From: an uncultured Bacteroidota bacterium
Lineage (GTDB): Bacteria; Bacteroidota; Bacteroidia; Bacteroidales; GCA-2748055
Length of the DNA: 64,000 bases
NCBI GenBank assembly: GCA_937129385.1
Contig: CAKZNC010000102.1
Span: 1 to 64,000 of the forward strand
Direction: 5' to 3'
In this document: positions 26,780-35,935 of the stretch, in pieces
Position numbering within the stretch: the first letter of the stretch is position 1
Layout: every line of letters starts with the position of its first letter
The notes under the pieces: model-generated
What the model was told of the DNA's origin: nothing
Databases searched by the model: none
What the model saw: only the letters and a program-made list of their open reading frames with translations
Position numbers and translations under genes: made by a program

Positions 26780-27358
26780 ATGATTAAAACGGGATTGTAC
26801 TTCGGATCTTTCAACCCGGTCCATATCGGGCATCTGGCCATTGCCAGCTATATGCTCGAATTCTCCGATATCTCGCAACTCTGGTTTGTCGTCAGTCCCC
26901 AAAACCCGCTCAAGGAAAAAAAATCTCTCTTAAAAGAACATCACAGGCTTGAACTGACCAGGAGAGCAGTTGGAGATGACGACAGGTTCTCTGTATCAGA
27001 TATAGAATTTAAAATGCCAAAACCCTCCTATACCATTGATACACTTACTTACCTTGGAGAAAAGTATCCCGGACGTGAATTTTACCTGATCATGGGCGCA
27101 GATGGATTGAGGAATTTTCACAGGTGGAAACATGCTGATCTGTTGGAAAAAAACTATCACAGGTTGGTCTATCCACGACCAGGTGTGTCATGTGAGGACC
27201 TATACAAACATAAAAATCTTACCGTTATGGAAGCTCCACTTATGGAGATATCTTCAAGTTTTATAAGGGAATCAATCAGAAATGGTAAAGATGTACGCTA
27301 TTTCCTTCCGGAAAAAACATACATCTACATCAGGGAAATGCATTTTTATGAGAAATAA
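26780..27358 (+). CDS. nadD: Nicotinate-nucleotide adenylyltransferase
   Basis: A 192-residue nucleotidyltransferase of NAD synthesis that joins nicotinate mononucleotide and ATP. The (T/H)xGH motif is in GSFNPVHIGHLAIA, the mid motif is IMGADGLRNFHRW, and the C-terminal ISSSFIRESIRNGKDVRYFLP is the usual ATP-binding ISxTxIR region. Length and motif order are complete. It is the third gene after yicC and gmk, with a degenerate promoter box (TTACTTTTA) in the short gap. Confidence 0.96.
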   Translation: MIKTGLYFGSFNPVHIGHLAIASYMLEFSDISQLWFVVSPQNPLKEKKSLLKEHHRLELTRRAVGDDDRFSVSDIEFKMPKPSYTIDTLTYLGEKYPGREFYLIMGADGLRNFHRWKHADLLEKNYHRLVYPRPGVSCEDLYKHKNLTVMEAPLMEISSSFIRESIRNGKDVRYFLPEKTYIYIREMHFYEK

Positions 27359-27395
27359 TTCAGTGGGTAAAAGCTCACATTAACCCCTAAAGATC

Positions 27396-28811
27396 ATGAA
27401 AACCAAACTTCACAGCCTTCTTTTAATCCTGCCACTCCTCTTGCAGGGATGTAATACTTCTCGGGATACAGCTAACGAAACTCCCAATATTATCTACATT
27501 ATGGCCGACGACCTTGGTTATGGAGATATCGGGGCCTTCGGGCAGAAGATTATTGAAACACCAGGGCTGGACCAGCTCGCAAGAGAGGGAATCATATTTA
27601 CCGACCATTACGCCGGCAATACAGTTTGTGCGCCCTCAAGGTGTTCACTGATGACCGGTAAACATCCTGGTCATGCAATTGTCAGAGGCAATATGCAATA
27701 TCCACCGTCGGGCCAGTTGCCCCTTCCAGAAGGCACTGTTACAGTTTCCTCTCTTTTAAGATCTGCCGGGTATACCACAGGTATGATCGGGAAATGGGGT
27801 CTGGGAAATATTGGGAACAGTGGTGATCCAGCAAATTTTGGCTGGGATTTCTATTATGGCTATCTCGACCAGGTACTCGCACATAATTATTATCCGGAAT
27901 TCCTCTATAAAAACGGGGAGAAAGTGTACCTGGACAATGAAGTAAAATATCTTGCAGACACCTTCTGGCACAAAGGCCTTGGCAGTTACAGCACGGTGCA
28001 GAACGACTATTCCCACGACCTCTTTACCGTGGAAGCGCTGAATTTTATAGAGAAGAACAAAGAAGGGCCTTTCTTCCTCTACCTTCCATATACGATCCCG
28101 CACGACAACGGGGAGGCTCCTGCAGGGGAGAAACAGGAAGTGCCTGACCAGGGGATCTATTCCTCCAGGGATGACTGGGACAATGAATCCAGGGGTTATG
28201 CTGCAATGATCACATTGATGGATCATGACATAGGAAAGATTGTAGAGCTACTTAAAAGTCTGGAAATAGAAAAGAATACCCTGGTAATATTTACCAGTGA
28301 CAATGGGCCGATGCCTGACCAGGAATTTACCGAAAGATTTGACAGTAACGGTCCGCTTAAAGGAGGGAAACGTGATATGTACGAGGGAGGAATCCGGATC
28401 CCCTTCGTGGCATGGTGGCCGGGTTCAATAGAAGCGGGCAGGAAATCTGACCATATAAGCGCATTCTGGGATTTTCTTCCCACTGCATGCGAAATCGCCG
28501 GTATTGATAGTCCGCCAGAAACGGACGGAATCTCATATCTTCCTGAACTGCTTGGCAAAAGCCAGGAAAAACATGACTATTTATATTGGGAATCACCCTT
28601 ACAAGGATTCATGACCGCCGTAAGAGCAGGTAAATGGAAAGCTGTGCAACCCGGATTCAATAAGCCCTTGGAACTCTATAACCTGGAAACAGATATCGGG
28701 GAAGATATCAACCTGGCATCTGAACGCAAGGATATTATGAAGAGGATGGCAAACATCATCCAGGAGGCCCATTCTCCATCTGAATATTTTCCGCGGCCAG
28801 ACGAGGAATAA
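27396..28811 (+). CDS. Lipoprotein sulfatase (formylglycine type)
   Basis: A 471-residue sulfatase with a lipoprotein signal (LLLQGC lipobox, Cys19), so it is anchored in the periplasm or at the surface. The metal-binding start is NIIYIMADDLGYGDIG. The active-site sequence CAPSRCSLMTGKHPGH holds the cysteine that must be oxidised to formylglycine, and later motifs include TSDNGPMPDQ. It hydrolyses a sulfate ester, probably from a sulfated glycan or aryl sulfate. No maturase (anSME) or glycan-uptake genes are adjacent. It ends 3 bp from the converging oxidoreductase gene. Length is standard. Confidence 0.9.
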   Translation: MKTKLHSLLLILPLLLQGCNTSRDTANETPNIIYIMADDLGYGDIGAFGQKIIETPGLDQLAREGIIFTDHYAGNTVCAPSRCSLMTGKHPGHAIVRGNMQYPPSGQLPLPEGTVTVSSLLRSAGYTTGMIGKWGLGNIGNSGDPANFGWDFYYGYLDQVLAHNYYPEFLYKNGEKVYLDNEVKYLADTFWHKGLGSYSTVQNDYSHDLFTVEALNFIEKNKEGPFFLYLPYTIPHDNGEAPAGEKQEVPDQGIYSSRDDWDNESRGYAAMITLMDHDIGKIVELLKSLEIEKNTLVIFTSDNGPMPDQEFTERFDSNGPLKGGKRDMYEGGIRIPFVAWWPGSIEAGRKSDHISAFWDFLPTACEIAGIDSPPETDGISYLPELLGKSQEKHDYLYWESPLQGFMTAVRAGKWKAVQPGFNKPLELYNLETDIGEDINLASERKDIMKRMANIIQEAHSPSEYFPRPDEE

Positions 28812-28814
28812 TGA

Positions 28815-29372
28815 TCAACTGGCGGCCAGCCTGGCCTCCTTCACGATCTCCATACCCCTGTGAATGGCCTGCTCATTGGCAGGAATAAGGTGGTGATGCC
28901 TTTCAGGAAGTGAGCTTTTGAGACCTTTGATCACATTTTCAACATCCACTACGGGGTTAATCTTCAGGTAAGCTCCCAGGACGATCATGTTGAAAGTTTT
29001 CGTTGAGGACATTTTTGCAGCCTCTGCTGCAGCTTCAATTTTAAAGACCCTGATGTCGTCACGCTCCGGATGCCGGGTAATACCATTGGGGTCATACAAT
29101 AAAAGTCCTCCCGGCTTTACTGCCTCTTCAAATTTATCAAGTGACTGCTGGTTCAGGATGATCGCAGTATCATAACTATGCAGTACTGGAGAACTTACCC
29201 TTTCATCGCTAAGGATTACGGTGACGTTTGCTGTTCCACCCCTCATTTCGGGCCCGTATGATGGCATCCAGCTTACCTCCTGCTCCTGCATTATTCCTGA
29301 ATAGGCAAGGATCTTACCCATTGAAAGTACGCCCTGTCCGCCGAAACCAGCAATAATTATTTCTTCAGTCAT
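28815..29372 (-). CDS. 2-oxoacid:ferredoxin oxidoreductase, gamma subunit
   Basis: A 185-residue gamma subunit of the pyruvate/ketoacid oxidoreductase family. The start EEIIIAGFGGQGVLSMGKILA is the family hallmark, followed by SWMPSYGPEMRGGTANVTVILS. It is the last gene of the delta-alpha-beta-gamma set on the minus strand, 27 bp after the beta gene. With the other subunits it decarboxylates a 2-oxoacid to acyl-CoA and reduces ferredoxin. It is convergent with the sulfatase. Confidence 0.92.
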   Translation of the reverse strand: MTEEIIIAGFGGQGVLSMGKILAYSGIMQEQEVSWMPSYGPEMRGGTANVTVILSDERVSSPVLHSYDTAIILNQQSLDKFEEAVKPGGLLLYDPNGITRHPERDDIRVFKIEAAAEAAKMSSTKTFNMIVLGAYLKINPVVDVENVIKGLKSSLPERHHHLIPANEQAIHRGMEIVKEARLAAS

Positions 29373-29399
29373 AATATTCGTTTTAGTCTGGGATTCAAT

Positions 29400-30197
29400 T
29401 TAAACCAGGTCCTTCATCAGGTCTTTTACGATTTTACCATCAACCTTCATGTCGCCCAAAGGGTAAGATGGAAACATATGCTCCTCCATCCATACATTGG
29501 ATTCATTGGGACTCATTTTCCAACCCGAATTACAGTTGGATACGATCTCAATAAAGGACATGCCCTTTTTCTCCCTCTGAACTTCGAACGCCTTGCGGAT
29601 GGCCTTTTTGGTCTTCCTGACATTCCCTGGCTTATGGACTGCCTGGCGGGTTACAAAATTTGTTCCCGGAAGCTGCGCAACAAGTTCGGTGATCTTCAAT
29701 GGATGTCCCATCGACTGCAAATCACGACCATAGGGCGAGGTTGATGATTTCATCCCTTCCAGCGTAGTGGGAGCCATCTGGCCACCTGTCATACCATAGA
29801 TCCCGTTGTTGATAAAGATGATAGTAATGTCCTCACCCCTGTTACAGGCATGGATAGTTTCTGCTGTGCCAATGGCAGCAAGGTCGCCATCTCCCTGGTA
29901 AGTAAAAACAAATTTATCTGGCCATAGCCTTTTGATCCCGGTAGCAACTGCTGGTGCCCTGCCATGTGCTGCCTGGGACATGTCAATGTCCATAAAGTCA
30001 TATGCCAGAACAGAACAACCTACCGGCGCTATTCCGATGGTTTGCTCCTGTATTTCCATCTCTTCCACAACCTCCATGACCAGGTGATGCACGGTTCCGT
30101 GACCACAACCCGGACAATACGAGAGTGTTGCATCGGTCATAAGAGAGGTGCGTTGATGCACCAGGTTTTCCGGTTTGATTATCTCTTTGATATCCAT
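29400..30197 (-). CDS. 2-oxoacid:ferredoxin oxidoreductase, TPP-binding beta subunit
   Basis: A 265-residue beta subunit. LSYCPGCGHGTVHHL opens the domain and the thiamine diphosphate motif GDGDLAAIG...NNGIYGMTGGQ is complete. Cys residues of the CPGCGH motif are kept, as in family members that bind a cluster near TPP. The start ATG overlaps the alpha stop as TAATG, which indicates translational coupling. Substrate choice (branched-chain, 2-oxoglutarate or other) is not fixed by this chain. Confidence 0.93.
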   Translation of the reverse strand: MDIKEIIKPENLVHQRTSLMTDATLSYCPGCGHGTVHHLVMEVVEEMEIQEQTIGIAPVGCSVLAYDFMDIDMSQAAHGRAPAVATGIKRLWPDKFVFTYQGDGDLAAIGTAETIHACNRGEDITIIFINNGIYGMTGGQMAPTTLEGMKSSTSPYGRDLQSMGHPLKITELVAQLPGTNFVTRQAVHKPGNVRKTKKAIRKAFEVQREKKGMSFIEIVSNCNSGWKMSPNESNVWMEEHMFPSYPLGDMKVDGKIVKDLMKDLV

Positions 30198-31267
30198 TAG
30201 TATCCTCCCATTAATTTTTCATCAATTGCTTTTAAGACATCATCGGGTGAAAAGATCTTGCCACCCGGAGTCCCATAGTGATAGACCGGAACCCTGCCGT
30301 TAACTGCCAGCATGACATCTTCCACCATCTGACCCGTATTAAGTTCTACGGAAAGGATGCCCTTTACCTGCCTGGCCAACTTTGAGATGATTGCATCAGG
30401 AAATGGAAAAAGGGTAATGGGTCGCAGGAGTCCCAGCTTCTTGCCCCGGCTTCTTGCCTCATCTACTGCTTTCTGACAAATCCGTGAGCTTGATCCATAG
30501 GCCACAAGCAAAAACTCAGCATCTTCACAATCAAATGTTTCATACATCACATCGTCCGACATGCTGTCGTACTTTTCCTTCAGTCTCATATTATGCTGGT
30601 ACTGTTTATCTGGATCCAGGTTCAGAGAGGTGATGATATTCCGTTCCCGGTCTTTCGTCTTTCCTGTGATCACCCAGCTCTGGTCAAATTCCTTCACCCG
30701 CTCCTTCTGATCGGGCAATTCTACCTTCTCCATCATCTGGCCGATCAAACCATCAGAAAGGATCATCACCGGATTCCTGTATTTAAATGCCAGCTCCATT
30801 CCTTTGTCCACAAAATCTGCCATTTCCTGCACCGAAGCGGGTGCCAGCACTACCAACCTGTAATCGCCATGTCCGCCACCTTTGGTGGCCTGGAAATAAT
30901 CGGCCTGGGAAGGCTGTATTGTTCCGAGCCCAGGTCCACCTCTTACAACATTCAGTATAAGGCATGGCAGTTCGGCTCCGGCAATGTAGCTGATCCCTTC
31001 CATTTTCAGACTGATACCCGGACTGGAGGAGGAGGTCATCACCTTTTTCCCCGTTCCTGCAGCTCCATATACCATATTGATTGCAGCAATCTCACTTTCT
31101 GCCTGGAGTACGACCATTCCGGTACGTTCCTCGGGTTTTTGCAGCATCAGGTATTCCAGCACTTCAGACTGGGGTGTGATCGGATATCCGAAATATGCAT
31201 CCACACCTGCTCGAATAGCAGCCTCCGCAACCGCTTCATTGCCTTTCATTAATCGAAGTTCTCCCAT
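30197..31267 (-). CDS. vorB: 2-oxoacid:ferredoxin oxidoreductase, alpha subunit (VorB-like)
   Basis: A 356-residue alpha subunit. MGELRLMKGNEAVAEAAIRAGVDAYFGYPITPQSEV and the glycine-rich VMTSSSSPGISLK, NVVRGGPGLGTIQPSQADYFQATKGGGHGDYR blocks match the subunit usually annotated as 3-methyl-2-oxobutanoate dehydrogenase VorB in Bacteroidota. It likely handles branched-chain 2-oxoacids, though 2-oxoglutarate enzymes are close relatives. It lies between the ferredoxin-like delta gene (13-bp gap) and beta (overlap). Confidence 0.9.
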   Translation of the reverse strand: MGELRLMKGNEAVAEAAIRAGVDAYFGYPITPQSEVLEYLMLQKPEERTGMVVLQAESEIAAINMVYGAAGTGKKVMTSSSSPGISLKMEGISYIAGAELPCLILNVVRGGPGLGTIQPSQADYFQATKGGGHGDYRLVVLAPASVQEMADFVDKGMELAFKYRNPVMILSDGLIGQMMEKVELPDQKERVKEFDQSWVITGKTKDRERNIITSLNLDPDKQYQHNMRLKEKYDSMSDDVMYETFDCEDAEFLLVAYGSSSRICQKAVDEARSRGKKLGLLRPITLFPFPDAIISKLARQVKGILSVELNTGQMVEDVMLAVNGRVPVYHYGTPGGKIFSPDDVLKAIDEKLMGGY

Positions 31268-31280
31268 ATCTGTGTGTTTT

Positions 31281-31505
31281 TTAAGCTTTTACCCTGTATA
31301 CAGTTATCACACCATCCGGACAAACAATTGAACAATTCGCACACCCCGTGCAAGTCTCCGGTTTTTCCATGTAAGCATAATGATATCCCTTCCCATTCAC
31401 CTCGCTGGCCATTGCAATGGTATCGGCCGGACAGTTCACCATGCAGACTTCGCAACCTTTGCAGCGTTCATTGTCAACAACGATTGCTCCTCTCATTTTT
31501 CCCAT
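31281..31505 (-). CDS. 2-oxoacid:ferredoxin oxidoreductase, 2x[4Fe-4S] delta subunit
   Basis: A 74-residue ferredoxin-like subunit with two complete [4Fe-4S] motifs, CKGCEVCMVNCP and CTGCANCSIVCP, each CxxCxxCxxxCP. It passes electrons from the TPP centre to free ferredoxin. It is the first gene of the set, with a 188-bp AT-rich region upstream that should hold the operon promoter; no strong box was picked there. Confidence 0.93.
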   Translation of the reverse strand: MGKMRGAIVVDNERCKGCEVCMVNCPADTIAMASEVNGKGYHYAYMEKPETCTGCANCSIVCPDGVITVYRVKA

Positions 31506-31693
31506 AATTCAGGTATATTAAATTTTTCAGTCTCAATATATAATGTCCCGTTCCCTTGTTCTTAAGCTCAATATTCAGTACCTCTCAAAACCACATCGAC
31601 AAAGTATGGAGTTCCCGGCGATATTAAAAAAAAGTTATCCCCGTATGAATTCTTTTGTCCCAAATCCCCCCTATTTAGAAGGATTATTTATAG

Positions 31694-33010
31694 TCATGCA
31701 GGATGATCTTCAGAAAAACACTTTAACCTGTATTCCAGGTCATCAAACTGTTCTCTCCTCACTTGTGACACGCATGCGCGAACCCCTTCAGGATAGGCGC
31801 TGCCCGTAATGTTCAGTGCAATCGCACTGATCCCGTAATACAGCATCTCCTCCACCAACTGTGTACCGTCAAATCCAGGGTAGGCAAGTGTAAAATAAAA
31901 TCCGTCTGCAATCGGTTCATCAATGTCCGTTTCATAGACAATCCGAAATCCGTACCTGGTGAAAAGCTCCTTCATGATCCTGGCTTTTTTGCCATATTCA
32001 CTGACCACCTCGATAAAATTATATTCACCGTCATTGGCAGCCTTTAACATCGCCGCAAGCGCATACTGCGGCGTGTGGGCGGCTCCGGCAGATAAGGCAT
32101 ATAAAGCCCCGTAGATCATTGCATGGCTGAACTTATCTGAATTGTAATATCTTTTCAAATCCGGAAATCTCCTGTTGTACAGTTCTGACGAAACAACCAT
32201 CATTCCGATCCTTTGCCCTGCATAACTGAATGCCTTTGAACTTGAGATCAGCATCAGCCAGTTGTCGGTATACCTCGCAGCTGTCGCCTGGTAAGGTGGC
32301 TTCCCTGGGGTTGACATATCTTTTCTGAAATCCATCCCGAAATAGGCGAGGTCTTCGATGACCGTTACATCATATTTCCTGGATATCTTGCCAATGATCT
32401 CCAGTTCCTGCTCTGTGAGACAAATCCATGAAGGGTTGTTCGGATTTGAATACAATAGCGAGGAGTATCTGCCCATGTTGATCTCCTCCTCAAGTTTTGC
32501 TTCAAGCTTGTCACCCCTGTAATCGTAAAGGTCAAATGAACCAAATGAATGTCCCAGCACCAGGCATTGCTGTTTCTGAACCGGGAATCCAGGATCAAGG
32601 AATAGTGTTCCTGTCCTGTAATGATCCGAACGGTTGACCACCATGAAAGAGGCCATGCCTCCCATCATCGATCCCACGGTAGGGATGCAACATTCTGGCG
32701 GTACATCAATATCCATGAACAGTTTCACGAACCTTGAGACCTCATTTTTCAATGTAGGAATCCCTTCAATATTCGGATATCTGGAGGCCACACCAGATTT
32801 GAGGGCTTTTATCTCGGCTTCTACACCCACTTCAGCAGGCTCAAGTCCGGGAACTCCCATCTCCATCCTGATGAATTCATTTCCGGTCTCCTCCTGTATA
32901 TCATTGACTATTTTTACAATCTCTCGGATCGTTCCGCGACCGACCGGGTGAATGCCAAAATCATTGATGACTTTGCTGACAATATCAGAATTAATTGGGG
33001 TCTTCCTCAT
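31694..33010 (-). CDS. PLP-dependent aminotransferase, class I/II
   Basis: A 438-residue fold-type I aminotransferase. The PLP lysine is in SSSKAFSYAGQRIGMM, the YSNPNNPSWICL block is the usual NPxNP loop, and VIEDLAYFGMD holds the PLP-binding Asp and Tyr. Specificity is not evident. Its place between the 2-oxoacid oxidoreductase and the ADP-forming acyl-CoA synthetase on the same strand suggests that it supplies 2-oxoacids from amino acids for that pathway. The 188-bp gap to the delta gene and 116-bp gap to the synthetase mean that cotranscription is uncertain. Confidence 0.88.
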   Translation of the reverse strand: MRKTPINSDIVSKVINDFGIHPVGRGTIREIVKIVNDIQEETGNEFIRMEMGVPGLEPAEVGVEAEIKALKSGVASRYPNIEGIPTLKNEVSRFVKLFMDIDVPPECCIPTVGSMMGGMASFMVVNRSDHYRTGTLFLDPGFPVQKQQCLVLGHSFGSFDLYDYRGDKLEAKLEEEINMGRYSSLLYSNPNNPSWICLTEQELEIIGKISRKYDVTVIEDLAYFGMDFRKDMSTPGKPPYQATAARYTDNWLMLISSSKAFSYAGQRIGMMVVSSELYNRRFPDLKRYYNSDKFSHAMIYGALYALSAGAAHTPQYALAAMLKAANDGEYNFIEVVSEYGKKARIMKELFTRYGFRIVYETDIDEPIADGFYFTLAYPGFDGTQLVEEMLYYGISAIALNITGSAYPEGVRACVSQVRREQFDDLEYRLKCFSEDHPA

Positions 33011-33126
33011 TCCTTCTTTTTTGCACCGTGAAAATAAAAATTGATAACAAAACCAGGGGTGCCGTTTAACATATTACCTATGTGTTCTTGAACTTATCAT
33101 CCCTCAGAATAATCAATATCACCTGT

Positions 33127-35190
33127 TTATGAGTCCAGGCCGACTCTGACCCTTGCATCAACAACTGTCAAACCATCCTTTCCTGCGATCAGGGGATTCA
33201 TATCCAGTTCTCTGATCTCAGGTGTATACCTGAGAACTGTGGAGAGCCTGACAATGATTTCAGCAAACTTTTCTGTATCTACACCTTGCTGCCCCCTGGT
33301 TCCTTTAAGTAATTCGTATGACCGCAACTTTTCAATCATGCTATTTGCTTCCGGAAAGGTCAATGGAGCGAGGCCGGAACTGATATCCTTCAGGGTCTCA
33401 ACGAAGATTCCACCCAGACCACACATGACCACATGTCCGTATTTCTCCTCATACACAGCCCCGATAAACAATTCAGTTCCACTAAGCATCGGTTGTAGAA
33501 GCACACCCTCAAATCCTTCAATATGTCTCATCTCATCAAAGGCTCTCTCCACCTCGACCAGGCTTTCCAGCCCAAGCACCACCCCACCTACATCAGTCTT
33601 GTGAAGCGGTCCGACCACCTTCATCACGAGGGGATACCCCAGATCGTCTGCTATCTTTTCGAGTGCATCCGGATCATTTACAACAGCTTCTTTGACAGCA
33701 GGGATTCCCGCATGTAGAAACAGCTCCTTCACATCTGCGGGAGTCATGTATCCATCACCAGACCGGTCAATCAATGTCCGAATGGATTTAATGTCAATTC
33801 CGTCCATGAAAATGCTCTCCCCGGCCGGCTTCGGAGTCTGGCTGATATTTACCAGTGCCCTGCCAAGAATGACTTCATCGGAAAAATTCAGGTGGCCATA
33901 GGACAAAAATTGCTCAATTTCAGAAGCCGCCGTTGTTACAGAAGGTAACACGGGATAAACAGGTTTCCTGCTCTTGCACATATGCTTATGAACCTCCTCA
34001 TATACATCATATACAGGTGCCAGGCCGGGAGTTCCAAAAATCAGGATCACCCCGTCAATCTTTTCAAACCTGTTTTCACAGTATTCCAGGCTGAGCCGGA
34101 CATGTTCAGCTGTACCGGTGGCAAGAATATCGATGGGGTTTGCCACGGATGAACCCGGGAAGAGATTTTCAAGCAGATCGTCAGCATCTTCCCCCGAAAG
34201 TTTTGGGACATCCAGCTGGCCCTCGGCCAGCGCATCGGTGAGCATTACCGCTGGTCCGCCTGCATGGGTGATGATAGCATAATTTTTTTCCGGCAACTCC
34301 GGGTAGAGAAGGATGCCGGCCACCGTTGCCAGCTCTTCCCTTCCAAAGCACCTGATGATTCCTGCCTTCCTGAACAGAGCATCCACAGCCTGGTCGGAAC
34401 TTGCCATGGCGCCAGTATGCGATGAAGCAGCCCGTGATCCTGCTTCTGAAGTCCCCGCTTTAATGGCTGCAATCCTGCAACCCTTCCTGATCAGGCTGGA
34501 GGCATGTTTCAGCAACTTATCGGGATTCCCAATGGATTCAAAATAGAGGATCTTTACCCTGGAGCTGATGCCATCCTCATAGGTATTGTCCATATATTCA
34601 AGGACATCCTCTACGCCGTTCTGTGCTGAATTACCAACTGAAAAAACACTGTTGAATTTCAATCCCTTCTGCAATCCCGCTTCCATGATAAACACCGCAG
34701 TGGCACCACTTCCTGAAATAAAATCACATCCTGCCCTGTCCAGCTTTGGTATAGGAAGGGTGAATACCCCCTGGTATCCCGGGGTCATCACACCAATACA
34801 ATTAGGTCCGATCAGGGAGGCTTCATAGCTGTTACATATCTCCGTAATCCTTCTTTCGATATCTGCCCCCTCCTGGTCTTCCTCACTGAAACCTGCAGAA
34901 ATGATCACAAAAGCCCTGGTAGATTTCTTTGATGCCAGGTAATCAACTGTCTCAACACAGAACTTCGCTGGAATCGCCAGGATTGCCATTTCTGAATCGG
35001 GTAATTCAGATAACTCCCTGAAGCAACTGTCATCCTGGATCTTGTCCTCCTTAGGATTCATTGGATAAAGTTTACCCGTGAATGTCCCGGATTTGAGGTT
35101 ATGGTAGATCTTGCCCCCTGGTTTGGAAATGTTATTGGAAGCACCAACAATCGCAATGCTCTTCGGATCAATAAGTTGACGTGTAATCAT
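33127..35190 (-). CDS. ADP-forming acetate/acyl-CoA synthetase, fused alpha-beta
   Basis: A 687-residue fusion of the alpha and beta chains. A CoA-binding domain (about 1-130, IAIVGASNNISKPGGKIY) is followed by two succinyl-CoA-synthetase-like domains. These include the phospho-His segment AASSHTGAMASSDQAVDALFRKAG (His near 260). The C terminus is an ATP-grasp domain (about 460-687; GYPLVMKVVGPLHKTDVGGVVLGL). The enzyme converts acyl-CoA, ADP and phosphate to acid, CoA and ATP, so it conserves energy at the end of amino-acid fermentation. It matches the adjacent 2-oxoacid oxidoreductase in function. A perfect -7 box lies 21 bp upstream. Confidence 0.92.
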   Translation of the reverse strand: MITRQLIDPKSIAIVGASNNISKPGGKIYHNLKSGTFTGKLYPMNPKEDKIQDDSCFRELSELPDSEMAILAIPAKFCVETVDYLASKKSTRAFVIISAGFSEEDQEGADIERRITEICNSYEASLIGPNCIGVMTPGYQGVFTLPIPKLDRAGCDFISGSGATAVFIMEAGLQKGLKFNSVFSVGNSAQNGVEDVLEYMDNTYEDGISSRVKILYFESIGNPDKLLKHASSLIRKGCRIAAIKAGTSEAGSRAASSHTGAMASSDQAVDALFRKAGIIRCFGREELATVAGILLYPELPEKNYAIITHAGGPAVMLTDALAEGQLDVPKLSGEDADDLLENLFPGSSVANPIDILATGTAEHVRLSLEYCENRFEKIDGVILIFGTPGLAPVYDVYEEVHKHMCKSRKPVYPVLPSVTTAASEIEQFLSYGHLNFSDEVILGRALVNISQTPKPAGESIFMDGIDIKSIRTLIDRSGDGYMTPADVKELFLHAGIPAVKEAVVNDPDALEKIADDLGYPLVMKVVGPLHKTDVGGVVLGLESLVEVERAFDEMRHIEGFEGVLLQPMLSGTELFIGAVYEEKYGHVVMCGLGGIFVETLKDISSGLAPLTFPEANSMIEKLRSYELLKGTRGQQGVDTEKFAEIIVRLSTVLRYTPEIRELDMNPLIAGKDGLTVVDARVRVGLDS

Positions 35191-35210
35191 CTGGTGTGTT
35201 TTAGGCCTTC

Positions 35211-35218
35211 CAAAGATA
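35211..35218 (-). promoter_or_regulatory. -7 box for the acyl-CoA synthetase gene
   Basis: The minus strand reads TATCTTTG, a perfect TAnnTTTG element, 20 bp upstream of the ATG at 35190. No -33 TTTG at the usual distance. The rest of the 484-bp gap (35191-35674) holds only the terminator hairpin below and AT-rich sequence with CATTATAT repeats at about 35451-35468. Confidence 0.4.
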
Positions 35219-35514
35219 AAAAAGGCACGCGTTACATCTGAATGTATCCCCGTGTCTTAAAACATAACTCTTTCCAAATTTTCCACCTTACAGGGCAAAT
35301 CTGCACCTAAACAGAAATAGAAAGATCAGTTTTTCGAAAAAAAAACAGAAAAGGAATGTGAAACAGGTCTGGAAGTGTATTGAAAATAGTGACCAGCTGA
35401 AACAGATATAATTATTATTAATTTGAGCCGACACCAGTCTTATGGGTGGTCATTATATCGCATTATATTGATCATGAGTGGATTGGAATGAGTGGAGATG
35501 ATTTGAAATCGGGC

Positions 35515-35575
35515 AAAAAAATAAGGCAGACTGCTACTCTCCCTAAAACCCTCAAAAAGATTCGCAGTCTGCCTT
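35515..35575 (-). terminator. Strong hairpin terminator or small RNA 3' end
   Basis: AAGGCAGACTGC (35523-35534) and GCAGTCTGCCTT (35564-35575) form a perfect 12-bp stem with a 29-nt loop. On the minus strand the stem is followed by ATTTTTTT, the form of an intrinsic terminator. It lies 100 bp past the stop of the TM1266-like gene. The long loop and a possible -7-like box on the minus strand (TTAATTTG, 35604-35597) allow the alternative that this is a separate small RNA of about 80 nt. Confidence 0.65.
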
Positions 35576-35674
35576 GCACCCCAACAATTACTTTCACAAA
35601 TTAAACCCCCAAACGTTAAAATTGTTGTTAACGGAAGTCATTTTAACAAAAAAATGAGGTTCTTTTAACATTTG

Positions 35675-35917
35675 TCAGTTTGCAAGGACAGATCTTACCC
35701 TGATTCCATCAAGTCTGCCGAGTTTTCCGGTCAATGATCCAATTTCATCTGTTGTTCCTTCGAGTACCAGCGAGACGATATTGACCTGTTTTTCGCGAAG
35801 CGGTATGCCCTGCCTCCCGAGGATCAGGTCGGAATGGGAGGAAATGATCCTGTTCAACCGTTCGACCTGGCCAGAGGATTCGATAAGAATGATCACTGTT
35901 CCTATTCTTTTTTCCAT
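35675..35917 (-). CDS. TM1266-type iron-only hydrogenase-associated ACT protein
   Basis: An 80-residue single ACT-like domain. MEKRIGTVIILIESSGQVERLNRIISSHSDLILGRQGIPLREKQVNIVSLVLEGTTDEIGSLTGKLGRLDGI follows the pattern of the putative iron-only hydrogenase system regulator family (Thermotoga TM1266), notably GRxGIPxRE and the TTDEIxxLTGKLG block. Family members usually sit beside [FeFe]-hydrogenase or maturase genes, and the hydABC operon is 2.6 kb away. I start at ATG 35917 because family members begin with this motif; the track start at 35932 adds five residues. It lies 18 bp after the MuiA-like gene. Confidence 0.82.
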   Translation of the reverse strand: MEKRIGTVIILIESSGQVERLNRIISSHSDLILGRQGIPLREKQVNIVSLVLEGTTDEIGSLTGKLGRLDGIRVRSVLAN

Positions 35918-35935
35918 AGATATTGAAAACAAAAG

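Noticed and set aside
30593-31252. 219-residue plus-strand ORF
   Set aside because: Shadow of the alpha subunit of the 2-oxoacid oxidoreductase.
35591-35660. TTGTTAAC...TTTAACAA as a second Rex box
   Set aside because: Half-sites are separated by too many bases for the Rex dimer spacing and the region is AT-rich.
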